A stretch of 64,000 nucleotides of DNA from Porticoccaceae bacterium (GCA_029254005.1 JAQWYJ010000066.1:1-64000), one strand, 5' to 3'. Numbered from the stretch's first letter, positions 41,860 through 53,889 are shown. The notes: generated by a model not told the origin, from the sequence alone. Numbers and translations: made by a program.

Positions 41860-43253
41860 TGATAAGGGTAAGAAACGGAATTTTCACAGCTTGTATCGCA
41901 GCATTACTTGCGCCAATAGCTGTTGCTGAAACGCTAGGAGATATTTATCAAAGTGCACTACTCAATGACCCTGTACTGCGCGCGGCTCGGGCAAGTTTCA
42001 ATGCCGGTAAAGAGGGTGAAAATATCAGCCGAGCATATTTACTGCCGACAATTAGCGCAACTGGAAGTTATACTGAATCTGAACAAGATTCAGAGTCGGC
42101 GAGAATCTATTTTGGCGGGCAACCCGCGCTAAGTAAGACCTTCTCTGATTCTAGCCAAACTAGCTATGGTGTGTCTCTTAGACAACCATTATTCGATATG
42201 CCCGCCTGGTACCAATTTCAACGTGGCAAGGCCCTGAGCAAAAGTGCCAGTGCGCAATTCGCAGCTGAGCAACAATCACTGATATTGCGGGTCAGTTCTG
42301 CCTATTTAGACGCCTTGCGAGCCTTTGATAATAACGAAACACGCAAAGCTGAGCAACGTGCTATTCAGCGGCAGCTCGAGCAGACCCAAGAACGCTTTGA
42401 AGTAGGCCTTCTACCAATTACTGATGTTCATGAGGCGCAGGCAGTGTTTGATGACTCCTCTGTAAACACTCTAGAGGCCAGAGGCGCTTTGAATGTTGCC
42501 TTTGACGGCTTACAAGTACTTACGGGCAAAAACCATAAAGTCCTTGCTGGTCTGAAAGATTCGTTTGTAGCAGTCAACCCAGAGCCGCTGGCTAGTGATG
42601 ATTGGGTTAACTTTGCAGTGCGCAACAATTATCAATTGAAAGTGGCAAAACTGGGTAAAGATGCCAGCTATAACCAAGCAAAAGCAGCCACAGCAGAACT
42701 CTACCCAACCGTCACTTTTAGAGCCGATTACTCCAACAGCGATTCTGATGGAACAACTATTGCCTACCTCCAGGAAGGCGATGCATTGGCAAATACATTT
42801 GCAAAAGGTGATGGCCATAGTTTTAGTGTCAGCCTATCAATGCCATTATGGTCAAGCGGTATTAATTCAGGTCGCCGACAATTTAAACAGCAAGCCATCG
42901 CATCTAGTGAAAACTACGAAGCATCTAAGCGTAACACAGCGCAGTCTGCTCGAGGGCTTCACCAGTTAGTGTTGACCAATGCAGCGCGAGTTAAAGCCCG
43001 CAAGCAAGCTATTACCTCTGCCAATAGTGCTCTAGGAGCTACCCAAGCAGGTTATGAAGTAGGTACCCGAAATATTGTTGATGTATTGGCAGCACAACGA
43101 ACCGTTTTTCAGGCGAAACGCAATTATGCCAATGCTCGGTACGACTATATTCTAGCGATGATGCGCCTTAAAGAAGTTGCAGGCCAACTTTCTCCAGATG
43201 ACATCTACCAGTTAGATGCATGGCTGGACCCAAGCCTAGCAGTGGCTAAATAA
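41860..43253 (+). CDS. tolC: Outer membrane efflux protein TolC (start preferred at 41860)
   Basis: Signal peptide MIRVRNGIFTACIAALLAPIAVA then ETLGDIYQSALLNDPVLRAARAS; VGTRNIVDVLAAQRTVFQAKRNYANARYDY. Confidence 0.92.
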
Positions 43254-44514
43254 ATCGCTTGATAATGTTTAGCAATCGACTTAAAGCTCCACGATTAGAC
43301 TCCGCCACCCGACGCGCCGCATCGCTAGCGTAACGTCGGCTGGTATGGTCCTGAAGTAGCCTAGTGAATTGACGCGCTAAACTGTTACTATCGTCACACA
43401 CCATTAGACCGCCGCTTTTAATCAACAAAGCCGAGGCTTGCGCAAAGTTAAATAAATGAGGGCCTGTCAATATAGGTACACCCCAAGCTGCAGGCTCGAT
43501 GATATTGTGACCACCGGTGGGAACTAAGCTACCGCCTACAAATGTGACATCGCAAGCACCAAAAAACAGCATAAGTTCTCCCATAGTATCACCCAAAAGG
43601 ATATCTGCATCGGTAACCGATGTGCCCTGACTACGGCGTACTAAAGTGAGATTGGTATCATTACAGAGCGCTGCAACCTCATCAAACCGTTCGGGATGAC
43701 GAGGAACAATCACTAGCAATGCTGATTCGAATACGTCTTTTATTTTTTGAAAAGCCGTCAAAATTATCTGATCTTCTCCTTTATGGGTACTAGCTGCCAA
43801 CAATATAGGTCGTTGGTTTACGCCCCGCCACACCGTTGATAATTCTTCAGCTCTCATTCTTGTTGATTCATCAAGAGTGAGATCAAATTTAATATTACCC
43901 GAAATAGATAGGGCACTCTCAGCCACTCCCAACTTAAGAAATCTATCTGCATCCTGTTTGTATTGCGCAACTACAAAGGATATTTGATTCATCATTGGGT
44001 GAACTAGATACTTTACACGCCGATAAGCTTGAAAAGATTTTTCAGACAGTCGCCCATTTGCTAAAACCACTGGTATTCCGCGGGCACGACAGGCCGCTAT
44101 TGTATTTGGCCACAGCTCTGTTTCCATAATTACCAGAATCTGCGGCCTAATCCGCTTCAAAAAACGTGTCACAGCATCAGGTATATCATAGGGAACATAA
44201 CAGTGGTCGACTGTATTTGAAAAAATTCTGCGCACCTGATCTGAGCCGGTTGGTGTCATACAGGTTATTAAAATTCTATGTCCAGGGTAGCTATGTTTTA
44301 AGTTGTTGATTAAAGGTACAGCCGCTAAAGTCTCACCTACCGAAACCGCATGAACCCAAATTACGTTTTGTGGTTGATTGGCTACCCGCACAAAACCAAA
44401 GCGCTCTAACCAACGTTTTGCATAATCAGGGGATTTTAACGCGCGCCAAAGTAATCTTAAGAGAATTAATGGCACTATTAGGTAAAAAATTACAGTGTAT
44501 AGAGCTCTAAACAT
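43246..44514 (-). CDS. waaA: 3-deoxy-D-manno-octulosonic acid transferase
   Basis: WVHAVSVGETLAAVPLI, ETELWPN, VGGSLVPTGGHNIIEPAAWGVPILTGPH. Confidence 0.95.
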   Translation of the reverse strand: MFRALYTVIFYLIVPLILLRLLWRALKSPDYAKRWLERFGFVRVANQPQNVIWVHAVSVGETLAAVPLINNLKHSYPGHRILITCMTPTGSDQVRRIFSNTVDHCYVPYDIPDAVTRFLKRIRPQILVIMETELWPNTIAACRARGIPVVLANGRLSEKSFQAYRRVKYLVHPMMNQISFVVAQYKQDADRFLKLGVAESALSISGNIKFDLTLDESTRMRAEELSTVWRGVNQRPILLAASTHKGEDQIILTAFQKIKDVFESALLVIVPRHPERFDEVAALCNDTNLTLVRRSQGTSVTDADILLGDTMGELMLFFGACDVTFVGGSLVPTGGHNIIEPAAWGVPILTGPHLFNFAQASALLIKSGGLMVCDDSNSLARQFTRLLQDHTSRRYASDAARRVAESNRGALSRLLNIIKRFI

Positions 44515-44695
44515 TTGGATTTATATACGCTCCTGGAAATGAAGATAATTATGTTCTCAATTGAAGACTACGCTTTTATTGCATATAAAACATTAATATA
44601 ACTGAAAAATAGCCCACTGCGGAATAACTATGAACACTTTGTTTGTACGCCAATAAAAACCGGATCTCAATATAAGACTAATCAGTCTGACAATG

Positions 44696-44730
44696 AAAAG
44701 GGACAGAAGCACAGCGTTGCCTACCCTTTT
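44696..44730. terminator. Possible terminator hairpin downstream of the capsule-like glycosyltransferase gene
   Basis: AAAAGGG ... CCCTTTT arms with a 21-nt spacer, adjacent to the gene end. Confidence 0.35.
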
Positions 44731-44732
44731 AA

Positions 44733-45875
44733 CTACCCAGTTATAACCGCCTTAAAACGCTGTTCCAAAGCATTTATATGAATTTTGTTGGGTTCACGCC
44801 ATGACTGAGGAATACAGTAGACATTAGCTAAATAATCAATGTATTTCTCAATTAACTCTTTATTTACATGCCAACTAGAAAGTCGATTAATTTCTTGAGC
44901 TAGCTGATCTGGGGTCATTATTGGTTTAGTTATACCATCGATGGCAAAACAAGCATTGCCAAGCACAAAAACACGCTTATCTAACAAAAGAGACTCCAAC
45001 CCCACACTAGAATTAATAGTAACTACAGCCTCTGCGGACTTAATTAACTCCGTAGTGTCTCTATTACTAAACATTATTCGTGAATTTGCATGGTAAAGGT
45101 CGTCGTAGCGATGAGGATCTGATGGATGCTCTTTAATCACAAACTGTAAGTTAACATCTGTGCAATTAGACGCCACAAAGTTTATCCACTCATATAATTC
45201 GCGCATGTTTTTTAAGCGTGGAGAATTAATTAACACCTGACTATCAAAGAGAACTTGAAATGGCACAAATACAAATCGCTCAGGCAAGGGTCGATGAAAG
45301 TCGTCTTTTTGTGCATGGGATACCTTAGCGCGATGGAACTGGCGTTGAACCAACACCTTTTCTACGGGTCTCTGTGACGTTCCACTTAAACAATACTGTT
45401 GATAAAAAGCACTCGTTCTTGGCACATTATTATCATCGTTAACACCACTTAGATCAAACGTGGTGGTGTTGGGTAGCAAACCATTTTCAAAATGTACTAC
45501 TGGAATAGATTTCTGTCTAGCCATATTTTTTACCGCCTGTTCTGGTAATCTGTGGCCGTTAAAAATAGCAATACACTTAGGATTACACTGATCTGCGAGT
45601 CGTTCAAAACGCCTAAAAAAATACCAGTATTTAAATCGGTAATAGGTTTCTAAAAATCGCCAAACTATCTGAGGGAAATCGTGCTTAGATCGCTTTCTTT
45701 TAAGGTGGAAGCTTATCCCTTGGTCAATTTCTTCTTTCCTAAGATGCAGCGTTCTCTGATAAACAAAAGGTCGAAAAGAAAAATCGAAAACCTTTGTGTC
45801 CAATGAAAGCTCTCTTGTTAAACAATTAAAATAGCGATACATAGAACCGCGTTTAGAGATAAACATCACATCCAT
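44733..45875 (-). CDS. Capsule polysaccharide biosynthesis (KpsS-like) glycosyltransferase-fold protein
   Basis: FVIKEHPSDPHRY and AEAVVTINSSVGLESLLLDKRVFVLGNACF, typical of Kps/capsule synthesis family proteins. Confidence 0.75.
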   Translation of the reverse strand: MDVMFISKRGSMYRYFNCLTRELSLDTKVFDFSFRPFVYQRTLHLRKEEIDQGISFHLKRKRSKHDFPQIVWRFLETYYRFKYWYFFRRFERLADQCNPKCIAIFNGHRLPEQAVKNMARQKSIPVVHFENGLLPNTTTFDLSGVNDDNNVPRTSAFYQQYCLSGTSQRPVEKVLVQRQFHRAKVSHAQKDDFHRPLPERFVFVPFQVLFDSQVLINSPRLKNMRELYEWINFVASNCTDVNLQFVIKEHPSDPHRYDDLYHANSRIMFSNRDTTELIKSAEAVVTINSSVGLESLLLDKRVFVLGNACFAIDGITKPIMTPDQLAQEINRLSSWHVNKELIEKYIDYLANVYCIPQSWREPNKIHINALEQRFKAVITG

Positions 45876-45969
45876 CTATAATAACTCGTCAGATTGGTCG
45901 AGATAAAAATAGTCACTTGGGCAGCAAAACCCTGTAGTTACCGTGCATACAAAAAAGCAAACAAAAACC

Positions 45970-46749
45970 TTAACGCCAGTGCTTGGTAATCCAACTGGCA
46001 GGTTTGAAGTGTCGATACCACTTACCACTTACCCCAATAACCGCGTCGTGAGGATCCGGCTTGCCGTGAAAGACGATTATTCGTGCATCATTAGGAATTT
46101 CAGTCTCTCTTGTAAGAAAAAGAGAGAGAGGCTTTATACAATGACGCTTAAAGCTACGACACCAATGGTCAGGCCAGTACACTAAAGCATTTTTTTCCAT
46201 CAATTTGGCGGAGAGATATTCTTGCTCATTGCGATGACGTTGCTTAATAGACTCGAACGATGCCTCAAATTCAACCAATACTTCAGGGTGAGCACCAACC
46301 TCGAATCGATATACTGAAGAATTTCCTGTACCGTCCTTTTTAATCCAATCTTTGATGATCATCACGTCTCCAGGATAATCAAAAAGATCGTCAAGGCTGC
46401 CTGTGATAATAAGATCAAGATCAAGGCAAAGTACCTGTCCCTTTAGATCATAAAGTTTTTCAGCAAATACCGATAATTTGTTCCAACCACGTTCAGGACC
46501 CCCAAGATTTACAGATAATTCTGGTAACGGAAAAGACTCTACTTCTGTCCTAAGGCCAACAGCATCCTCTGTAAGACAAACGAAACGAAACGGCCTTCGC
46601 AAATTTCGTTCCACCATTGAGTAAAGTGTATTGACATAATCTGCCGGGTATTTGCTGCCCCACTTCATACACAGCACATTAACAATATCATCTGTTTTTA
46701 TGTCCATAGCTTGATCGTTACTCACATTTTTTTGATCGGATTCACTCAA
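45970..46749 (-). CDS. Putative glycosyltransferase (GT8-like, DxD)
   Basis: QVLCLDLDLIITGSLDDLFDY and IIVFHGKPDPHD. Confidence 0.7.
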   Translation of the reverse strand: MSESDQKNVSNDQAMDIKTDDIVNVLCMKWGSKYPADYVNTLYSMVERNLRRPFRFVCLTEDAVGLRTEVESFPLPELSVNLGGPERGWNKLSVFAEKLYDLKGQVLCLDLDLIITGSLDDLFDYPGDVMIIKDWIKKDGTGNSSVYRFEVGAHPEVLVEFEASFESIKQRHRNEQEYLSAKLMEKNALVYWPDHWCRSFKRHCIKPLSLFLTRETEIPNDARIIVFHGKPDPHDAVIGVSGKWYRHFKPASWITKHWR

Positions 46750-46822
46750 TTATGATTTCTACTCTTGTCGCTTACAACAACGCCAGGGACAGTAGTCATA
46801 GATACCATCTTTTCGCATGAAT

Positions 46823-47752
46823 TCATTCAGCCACTGGCGCTAACCAATGAGCATATTTGGCATTTTCACCTTTGACGATGTTGAAATAACCTGACTGCAA
46901 AGCTGTAGCAACTGGCCCGCGCTTACCGGTACCCACAACGCGACCATCATACTCGCAAATAGGCACCACTTCGGCCGCAGTACCCGTAAAAAACGCCTCA
47001 TCACAAATGTACACTTCATCTCGAGTAATACGTTTCTCACGCACTTCAAAACCATGGTCAGCTGCTAATTTAAAAATTGTGTCTCGGGTGATGCCGTCAA
47101 GACAAGAGGTTAAATCTGGCGTATAAATCACACCATCGCGTACCATAAAAAAGTTTTCTCCACTTCCTTCAGCCACATAACCCTCGTTATCCAGCATCAT
47201 TGCCTCATCACAACCTGAGTCTAGGGCCTCGCGCAGAGCCAACATAGAGTTCATATAGTTACCACTGGCTTTTGCTTTGCACATGGTAATGTTTACGTGG
47301 TGCCTAGTGTAAGAAGAGGTACGAACTTTAATCCCTGCCTCCAGAGCTTCAGGTGACATATAAGACGGCCACTCCCACGCTGCGATGCCCACATGAACTT
47401 GTAAATCTTTAGCTCTAAGGCCCATACCTTGAGAGCCTAAAAATACTAGGGGGCGAATATAGGCTTCTTTAAGATTATTGACCCTGACAACTTCACGATG
47501 AGCCGAATTTATTTCTTCTTGGCTAAACGGCACCTCTAATTGCAGAATTTTTGCAGAATTAAACAGCCTTTTAGTGTGGTCTTCTAATCTATAGATACAG
47601 GTTCCTGACGCAGCGTTGTGATATGCCCGAACACCTTCAAAAACTGATAATCCATAATGTAGTGAATGAGTAAGAAAATGTGTTTTAGCATCTCGCCAAT
47701 CAACTAACTCTCCGTCCATCCAAATATAACCGTCACGATTTGCGAATGTCAT
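46823..47752 (-). CDS. ilvE: Branched-chain amino acid aminotransferase
   Basis: GYIWMDGELVDWRDAKTHFLTHSLHYGLSVFEGVRAY, YVAEGSGENFFMV. Confidence 0.95.
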   Translation of the reverse strand: MTFANRDGYIWMDGELVDWRDAKTHFLTHSLHYGLSVFEGVRAYHNAASGTCIYRLEDHTKRLFNSAKILQLEVPFSQEEINSAHREVVRVNNLKEAYIRPLVFLGSQGMGLRAKDLQVHVGIAAWEWPSYMSPEALEAGIKVRTSSYTRHHVNITMCKAKASGNYMNSMLALREALDSGCDEAMMLDNEGYVAEGSGENFFMVRDGVIYTPDLTSCLDGITRDTIFKLAADHGFEVREKRITRDEVYICDEAFFTGTAAEVVPICEYDGRVVGTGKRGPVATALQSGYFNIVKGENAKYAHWLAPVAE

Positions 47753-48139
47753 TAACTTTTACCTTTTAGTCATATGTCTTTTACATTGTCGTTCACACTT
47801 AACATAAATAACTTTCCTTTCAAGAAACACTAGTAAATAGTAACTCGGAAGATCGTTGTTTTAGCCTAAGTATACCACTCTATTTTCTCTTAATTTAAGC
47901 CTAGTGAGAAACTAATGCTCTTGCCAAACTGAACCATAGATTATGTAAAGACGGTATCCTCTAGCATATAATGGTCAAAAAATATGGGCTAATAGTAGCA
48001 TGGATAGAATGGCGATTTTAATGTGCGTTTTTAGCTTTATTATGTGAAAACGCTAATGCCCTGCGATTAATTCATGATTTGTTGCTAAACGATCATATTT
48101 TAACTCCCCTTATGTCCCTCTGTTGCTTATACTCTGTAT

Positions 48140-49444
48140 ATGAATGAGAAAAATTACGTAGATTTTTTTAGACAAACATCGCCTTATATACATGCGCATA
48201 GAGGCAAAACTTTCGTGATTGCCCTGTCAGGAGATGCGTTATTAGCTAGAAATTTCCATAGCATGATCCATGATATAGCTCTATTAAAAAGTTTAGGTAT
48301 AAGAATAGTTATTATTCATGGCGCGCGGCCACAAATAAACCAACGACTTCAACTATCTGAATTAAATAGCACCTTTGTACAAAATATTCGTGTCACCGAT
48401 CCAGCCAGCATGCAGTGTGTAAAAGAGGCTATAGGTAGTACTCGTTTTGCCATAGAGTCTGAGTTATCTATGGGACTTCCTGACTCACCTATGCATGGAT
48501 CACATATTCGTGTAGTGGGAGGTAATTTCATTACAGCCAAGCCCTATGGCGTTGAGGAAGGTATTGATTTTCAGCGTGCCGGCCAAATTCGTCGCGTCGA
48601 TACCTCTGCGATTAATCAACAACTTAGTCATGGTTCACTAGTACTAATATCGCCTATTGGGTTTTCTCCCACTGGAGAGGCTTTTAATTTAAGTTTCCAA
48701 GATATTGCGACTCATGTAGCTATCTCTCTGCAGGCAGAGAAGCTGATTTTTATCAGTCAGGCTACCGCTATAAAAGATGGTGATAACATATTGAGGAGCT
48801 TGTCTCTACCGCAGTTAGCTGAGTTGCAGGAAACTACAAGAGACAGCGAACATGCAGATCTTTTAGGTGCTGCGTCTTATGCCTGTCATGGCGGGGTTCA
48901 ACGAGTCCATCTTGTGGGTTATGAACAAGACGGTGCATTATTGTCAGAATTATTTACTAGGGAAGGCAGTGGCACGCTTATTATGAAGCAATGTGCTGAA
49001 ATCATACGCTCTGCCAATATTGAAGATGTTGGTGGTATTTTAAACCTAATTGCTCCCCTCGAAGAGAGGTCAGTGCTGGTTAAGCGCTCTCGAGAACTGC
49101 TTGAAAACGAAATTTCACAATTCAGAGTGGTGGTCCATCCTGAGGGCCTTATCATTGGTTGTGCTGCACTCTACCCAACCACAAATGACGTTGATGGTGA
49201 ACTTGCATGTGTGGCTATACATGAAGAATTTCATGCGCAAGGGATAGGTGAGCGTCTGTTAAATCAAATCGAACAAGATGCCCGTAGCATTGGAATGAGT
49301 CAATTATTGGTAATGACTACAAAAGCGGCTCATTGGTTCCTAGAAAAAGGATTTAGCGAAGCCAATATACGAGATTTGCCAGAAAACAAACAATCTATGT
49401 ATAACTATCAGCGCAATGCACGAATCTTCAGGAAAGCAATTTAA
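48140..49444 (+). CDS. argA: Amino-acid N-acetyltransferase (N-acetylglutamate synthase)
   Basis: FVDFFR..SPYIHAHRGKTFVIALSGDAL, C-terminal GNAT domain. Confidence 0.93.
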   Translation: MNEKNYVDFFRQTSPYIHAHRGKTFVIALSGDALLARNFHSMIHDIALLKSLGIRIVIIHGARPQINQRLQLSELNSTFVQNIRVTDPASMQCVKEAIGSTRFAIESELSMGLPDSPMHGSHIRVVGGNFITAKPYGVEEGIDFQRAGQIRRVDTSAINQQLSHGSLVLISPIGFSPTGEAFNLSFQDIATHVAISLQAEKLIFISQATAIKDGDNILRSLSLPQLAELQETTRDSEHADLLGAASYACHGGVQRVHLVGYEQDGALLSELFTREGSGTLIMKQCAEIIRSANIEDVGGILNLIAPLEERSVLVKRSRELLENEISQFRVVVHPEGLIIGCAALYPTTNDVDGELACVAIHEEFHAQGIGERLLNQIEQDARSIGMSQLLVMTTKAAHWFLEKGFSEANIRDLPENKQSMYNYQRNARIFRKAI

Positions 49445-49512
49445 AGATTACACTGATTTCTGGTATTCTGCGCTTTGAATTCAGCTAACAACCCCACATC
49501 AAGAGAAAAATA

Positions 49513-51345
49513 ATGCCTAAGTATCGCTCCCATACCACCACCCAGGGCCGCAACATGGCCGGTGCCCGCGCCCTTTGGAGGGCAACGGGAATGAAAGATG
49601 ATGATTTCAATAAACCAATGATTGCCATTGCAAATTCTTATACACAATTTGTTCCCGGGCATGTGCATCTAAAAAATATGGGCGACTTGGTTGCCGGCGA
49701 AATCGCCAAAGCTGGTGGTATCGCACGAGAATTTCACACTATTGCCGTAGACGACGGCATCGCCATGGGCCATGACGGTATGCTCTACTCGCTACCATCA
49801 CGAGATATTATTGCGGATTCTGTAGAATATATGGTCAATGCACACTGCGCCGATGCGCTGGTGTGTATATCCAACTGCGATAAAATCACACCAGGGATGC
49901 TGATGGCCGCTATGCGCCTGAATATTCCTGCCATTTTTGTCTCAGGCGGTCCAATGGAAGCAGGCAAGACCAAGCTTGCAGAACACAAGTTAGATCTAGT
50001 GGACGCTATGGTTATCGCTGTTGATGACTCAGCTAGTGATGAAAAAGTCGCCGAATATGAACGCTCTGCTTGCCCGACCTGCGGATCCTGTTCCGGTATG
50101 TTTACAGCTAACTCAATGAACTGTTTAACAGAAGCATTAGGCTTATCACTGCCCGGCAATGGCACTGTGCTTGCTACCCATTCTGACCGTAGAGAGCTCT
50201 TTCTAGAAGCTGGCCGAACTATTGTAAAGATGGCAAAAAAGCACTATGAACAGGACGATTATTCTGTTCTACCAAGGTCTATAGCCAACTTTAAAGCCTT
50301 CGAAAATGCTATGACACTTGATATCTGTATGGGTGGATCGACCAATACCATCTTACATTTGTTAGCCGCAGTGCAAGAAGCTGGCATTGATTTTGATCTT
50401 TCCAATATTGATCAGCTTTCTCGCGTAGTACCTCAGCTATGCAAAGTAGCACCTAATACACCAGAATATCATATGGAAGATGTCCACAGAGCCGGTGGCA
50501 TCATGGGAATACTGGCCGAATTACATCGGGCAGGCTTGATCCATGGTGATCTTCCCACGGTGCATTCTGCAAGTATGAAAGAAGCCCTAGAAAAATGGGA
50601 TGTTGCTGGACGACCTACTGAGGAGATTAAACGTTTTTATAAGGCAGGTCCCGCTGGCATTCCAACACAAACCGCATTTAGTCAAAGCACCCGATGGCCC
50701 TCAGTGGATGCTGATCGTGAAAATGGTTGTATTCGAAATTTAGAAAATGCTTTTAGTCTCGAAGGAGGCTTGGCCGTTCTGACTGGTAATCTAGCCCCTG
50801 ATGGCTGTGTTGTTAAGACTTCTGGTGTGGATGAATCCATCCATGTCTTCGAAGGTCCTGCTTTCATTACCGAAAGCCAGGATGCAGCTGTAGCGGCCAT
50901 CCTAAACGATGAGGTGGTCGCTGGAGATGTTGTTATTGTGCGCTATGAAGGACCTCGTGGTGGCCCCGGTATGCAAGAGATGCTATACCCAACCAGTTAT
51001 ATTAAATCGAAAAATCTTGGCGCTGCCTGTGCGTTAATTACCGATGGCCGCTTCTCTGGAGGAACTTCAGGCCTGTCGATAGGGCATGTCTCGCCAGAGG
51101 CTGCTGCAGGTGGCACTATTGGGTTAGTAAAAGCTGGAGACACAATAAGAATTGATATACCCAACCGAACCATTGATGTACTGATTTCAGACATAGAACT
51201 AGATGAACGACGAAAACACCAAGATAGCATTGGTTGGACACCTTTAGAGGATAGACCGAGAAAAGTAACTGCTGCTTTAAAGGCCTACGCTAAATTGGCT
51301 ACCAGCGCTGATAAAGGTGCGGTGCGCGATCTCTCTCAGCTATAG
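49513..51345 (+). CDS. ilvD: Dihydroxy-acid dehydratase
   Basis: [73 protein letters not shown]. Confidence 0.97.
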   Translation: MPKYRSHTTTQGRNMAGARALWRATGMKDDDFNKPMIAIANSYTQFVPGHVHLKNMGDLVAGEIAKAGGIAREFHTIAVDDGIAMGHDGMLYSLPSRDIIADSVEYMVNAHCADALVCISNCDKITPGMLMAAMRLNIPAIFVSGGPMEAGKTKLAEHKLDLVDAMVIAVDDSASDEKVAEYERSACPTCGSCSGMFTANSMNCLTEALGLSLPGNGTVLATHSDRRELFLEAGRTIVKMAKKHYEQDDYSVLPRSIANFKAFENAMTLDICMGGSTNTILHLLAAVQEAGIDFDLSNIDQLSRVVPQLCKVAPNTPEYHMEDVHRAGGIMGILAELHRAGLIHGDLPTVHSASMKEALEKWDVAGRPTEEIKRFYKAGPAGIPTQTAFSQSTRWPSVDADRENGCIRNLENAFSLEGGLAVLTGNLAPDGCVVKTSGVDESIHVFEGPAFITESQDAAVAAILNDEVVAGDVVIVRYEGPRGGPGMQEMLYPTSYIKSKNLGAACALITDGRFSGGTSGLSIGHVSPEAAAGGTIGLVKAGDTIRIDIPNRTIDVLISDIELDERRKHQDSIGWTPLEDRPRKVTAALKAYAKLATSADKGAVRDLSQL

Positions 51346-51390
51346 CACCCTCCAGGTCAGATGAACTGGCTAAATAATTGTCTTAAGTAC

Positions 51391-51418
51391 AAAAAAGCCC
51401 AGCGACACTGGGCTTTTT
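51391..51418. terminator. Bidirectional Rho-independent terminator between convergent ilvD and the TPR gene
   Basis: AAAAAAGCCCAG-CGACA-CTGGGCTTTTTT. Confidence 0.92.
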
Positions 51419-51452
51419 TATTTCATCTATCATTTAGCTAACATTACAAAGG

Positions 51453-52860
51453 TTACGCCTTACTACAACCAGGCACGGTTGCACCAACATCTCTAAGCTT
51501 TTGAAGCCTGTCACCTTCATAATTTGCGAACTTAATCCACTGCTTAGGAAATCGTTTTGCTCGCTTGGTTTTGGCCGCTTTTACTGACCGATTAAAAGCT
51601 TTAACAGCGTCCTTATAGCAATGCAAATTGATAAGGGCACTGCCCATCTTGCTAAAATTCGCAGCAGGGTTTTTTACACCACCTTTTTTTGCAGCTTTTT
51701 TGGACGCTAAATAGGCCTTTTTGTCTTGACCAAGATCTAGGTAGATCGAAGCAATCCTATACTGTATTTCTCCAGAATCTGAGAACGTAGAAGCACCTTC
51801 AAATGCCTTCAGAGCCTCTGGAAGATGCTTTGCTTGCAACCAAGCGTTACCTAGCAGGTCTAAATTCTTAGAGTTCCTTTTTATAATATCGTCACTCATA
51901 CCTTTTTCAAGAATTCTAGCAGCCGTATAAGGGACGTCTGCGCCAAGGTACATGTAGGCCATACTCATTACGTCACTTTCAGTCGTCAGTTCGCCATTTA
52001 AGTACACAACTTCGTAAGACACCAGTTGGTTCATTTCCTGTTCCTGAGCACCATACATGCCACCCAAATTCTTCCAATACATCCACTTAGGGTAGTGAGT
52101 TACCAGTTGCTTCAATATTGAAGTGACTTTCTTAAGGTCATCTTTCTCATAATATAGCACTCTCTGCAAAGCCCACATACGCTCTTTTGGCAGAATGCCT
52201 TTAGCCTCTGCATCCGCAATACCCAACTCTACAGTCCGTAACGCGTCTTCTTTCCGCTCAAGCTGATAATAAATAGACGCCATAGTCAAACGCTGATCAG
52301 CGCCGATCACAAAAGCTTTTTCAGCCCATAATTCATACTGCACAATGGCCAACTCATAGAACTCGGTCGCTGCATAGAACTGCGCTAAGGTTAAACGAGT
52401 ATCCAACTTAAACTCAGGTGGAGCACCTTCACTGTTAACAATCTTCTTGTAGTAATTAATCGCGCCGGGAATATTATCCAGAGAATATTCGACATAGCCA
52501 AGCATATTCCAAACCTGAGTCTCCTCATAGGCGGATGCACAGACTTTAGCCCGAGAGTCAATATCTGACAGCATAGTTTTAGCTTCGGCCCACAAGCCGG
52601 ACACATCAACATTCTCCTCAGCATCACTGGCCAATGTAATTGGGCCTTTTTCACCCTGCACCTTGTCAAGGGCCTTGGCGCAAGTCTTACCTACAGACGC
52701 TCGCTTACGAGTTTTAACATTCTTATATTTCGGCTCCTTCTTCTCTTCCGCTGCGACTGCTGAAACAGCCATAGTAGAATCAGAACTTACCAAACCCGTC
52801 AACATTGGCACAGTGAAGGCTAATACGAAGACGCTTAAATATCTAAATTTATTGAGCATA
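51453..52860 (-). CDS. Secreted TPR protein of the TonB cluster (start preferred near 52860)
   Basis: Signal peptide MLNKFRYLSVFVLAFTVPMLTGLVSS followed by TPR-like repeats; directly downstream of tonB. Confidence 0.82.
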
Positions 52861-52869
52861 AATAACTCC

Positions 52870-53475
52870 TTATTTTGCCATCTGGAAGGTAAACTTATAA
52901 AGCACTCCAGTGACCTCTTGACCAACCCCGTCTATTACTCGCGGATTGTATTTAAGCTTGTTTGCCGCTTTAACAGCAGCGCGACCAAAACCCCAACCTT
53001 CGGGAAATTCCTCGATCATTACTGGATCACGAACACCACCGGTAGTCGTGATAATAACCTGTACTACTGCATATCCTTCTTTACCGCGAGTCTGCGCACG
53101 CCGGGGATATTGAGGTTGCGGCACATAGACGGGGATATAATCTGAATCCCTGGAAAACGCCCCCAACCCCACATTTAAACCGCCGTCCACTACGGGTGCT
53201 GCCATGCTCACAGCATTATCTGGCACTTCGACATCTAACTGATCTTCTGGAAGCTCAGGTGGGGGAGTATCCGGCTCGTCAGGTTTTACAACGTCTGTTT
53301 TTTTGGCATTCTCGGTTGTTTCACGCTCAACGTGAAGAAAATCCGGAATCTTAATTGCATCACTTTCATCTAGTTCTTTTGATCCAGAATCAATCAATTT
53401 ATACATCAAAACTACCAACCCTAGGGTCACTAGCATTCCCAGAACCCCTGAGATTCCAATTCTTATGGCTGCCAT
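52870..53475 (-). CDS. tonB: TonB family energy transducer
   Basis: Single TM, Pro-rich spacer, PVYVPQPQYPRRAQTRGKEGYAVVQVIITTTGGV C-terminal domain. Confidence 0.9.
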   Translation of the reverse strand: MAAIRIGISGVLGMLVTLGLVVLMYKLIDSGSKELDESDAIKIPDFLHVERETTENAKKTDVVKPDEPDTPPPELPEDQLDVEVPDNAVSMAAPVVDGGLNVGLGAFSRDSDYIPVYVPQPQYPRRAQTRGKEGYAVVQVIITTTGGVRDPVMIEEFPEGWGFGRAAVKAANKLKYNPRVIDGVGQEVTGVLYKFTFQMAK

Positions 53476-53484
53476 AGTGTTAAC

Positions 53485-53889
53485 TCAATCGTTTTCAACT
53501 GAAATAGCTACCGGGGAAATTCCGATATCGCGCGCGATATCAGCTACCTTGGCAACAGATTCAATATTGGATTCATTATCGGCCTGGATAACCATGCCGC
53601 CCTTAGGGTTTTCGTTGAACAACCGAGTAAGATTTATCTTTAAAGCACTAGGTTCAACTCGTTTTTTATCGATCCAGAATTCGTTGACTTCTGTTACCGC
53701 CACTAAAATGCCTACCTTCTTGTAGGCCACATCAGTTTCGGTATCTAGTTTATTAACTTCAGGTCCAGGAAGCTTAATAAAGGTCGCAGTCACGATGAAA
53801 AAGATCAACATAATGAAAACCACGTCTAGCATTGGAGTCAGATCAATTGTCTGGCCCTGCGGTTGTGATTTGCCTCTTCTATTGCGCAT
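53485..53889 (-). CDS. exbD: ExbD/TolR family biopolymer transport protein
   Basis: IDLTPMLDVVFIMLIFFIVTATFI. Confidence 0.93.
   Translation of the reverse strand: MRNRRGKSQPQGQTIDLTPMLDVVFIMLIFFIVTATFIKLPGPEVNKLDTETDVAYKKVGILVAVTEVNEFWIDKKRVEPSALKINLTRLFNENPKGGMVIQADNESNIESVAKVADIARDIGISPVAISVEND

Noticed and set aside
52663-53145. 160-aa ORF antisense to tonB/TPR
   Set aside because: Overlaps two convincing CDSs on the opposite strand; no domain features.
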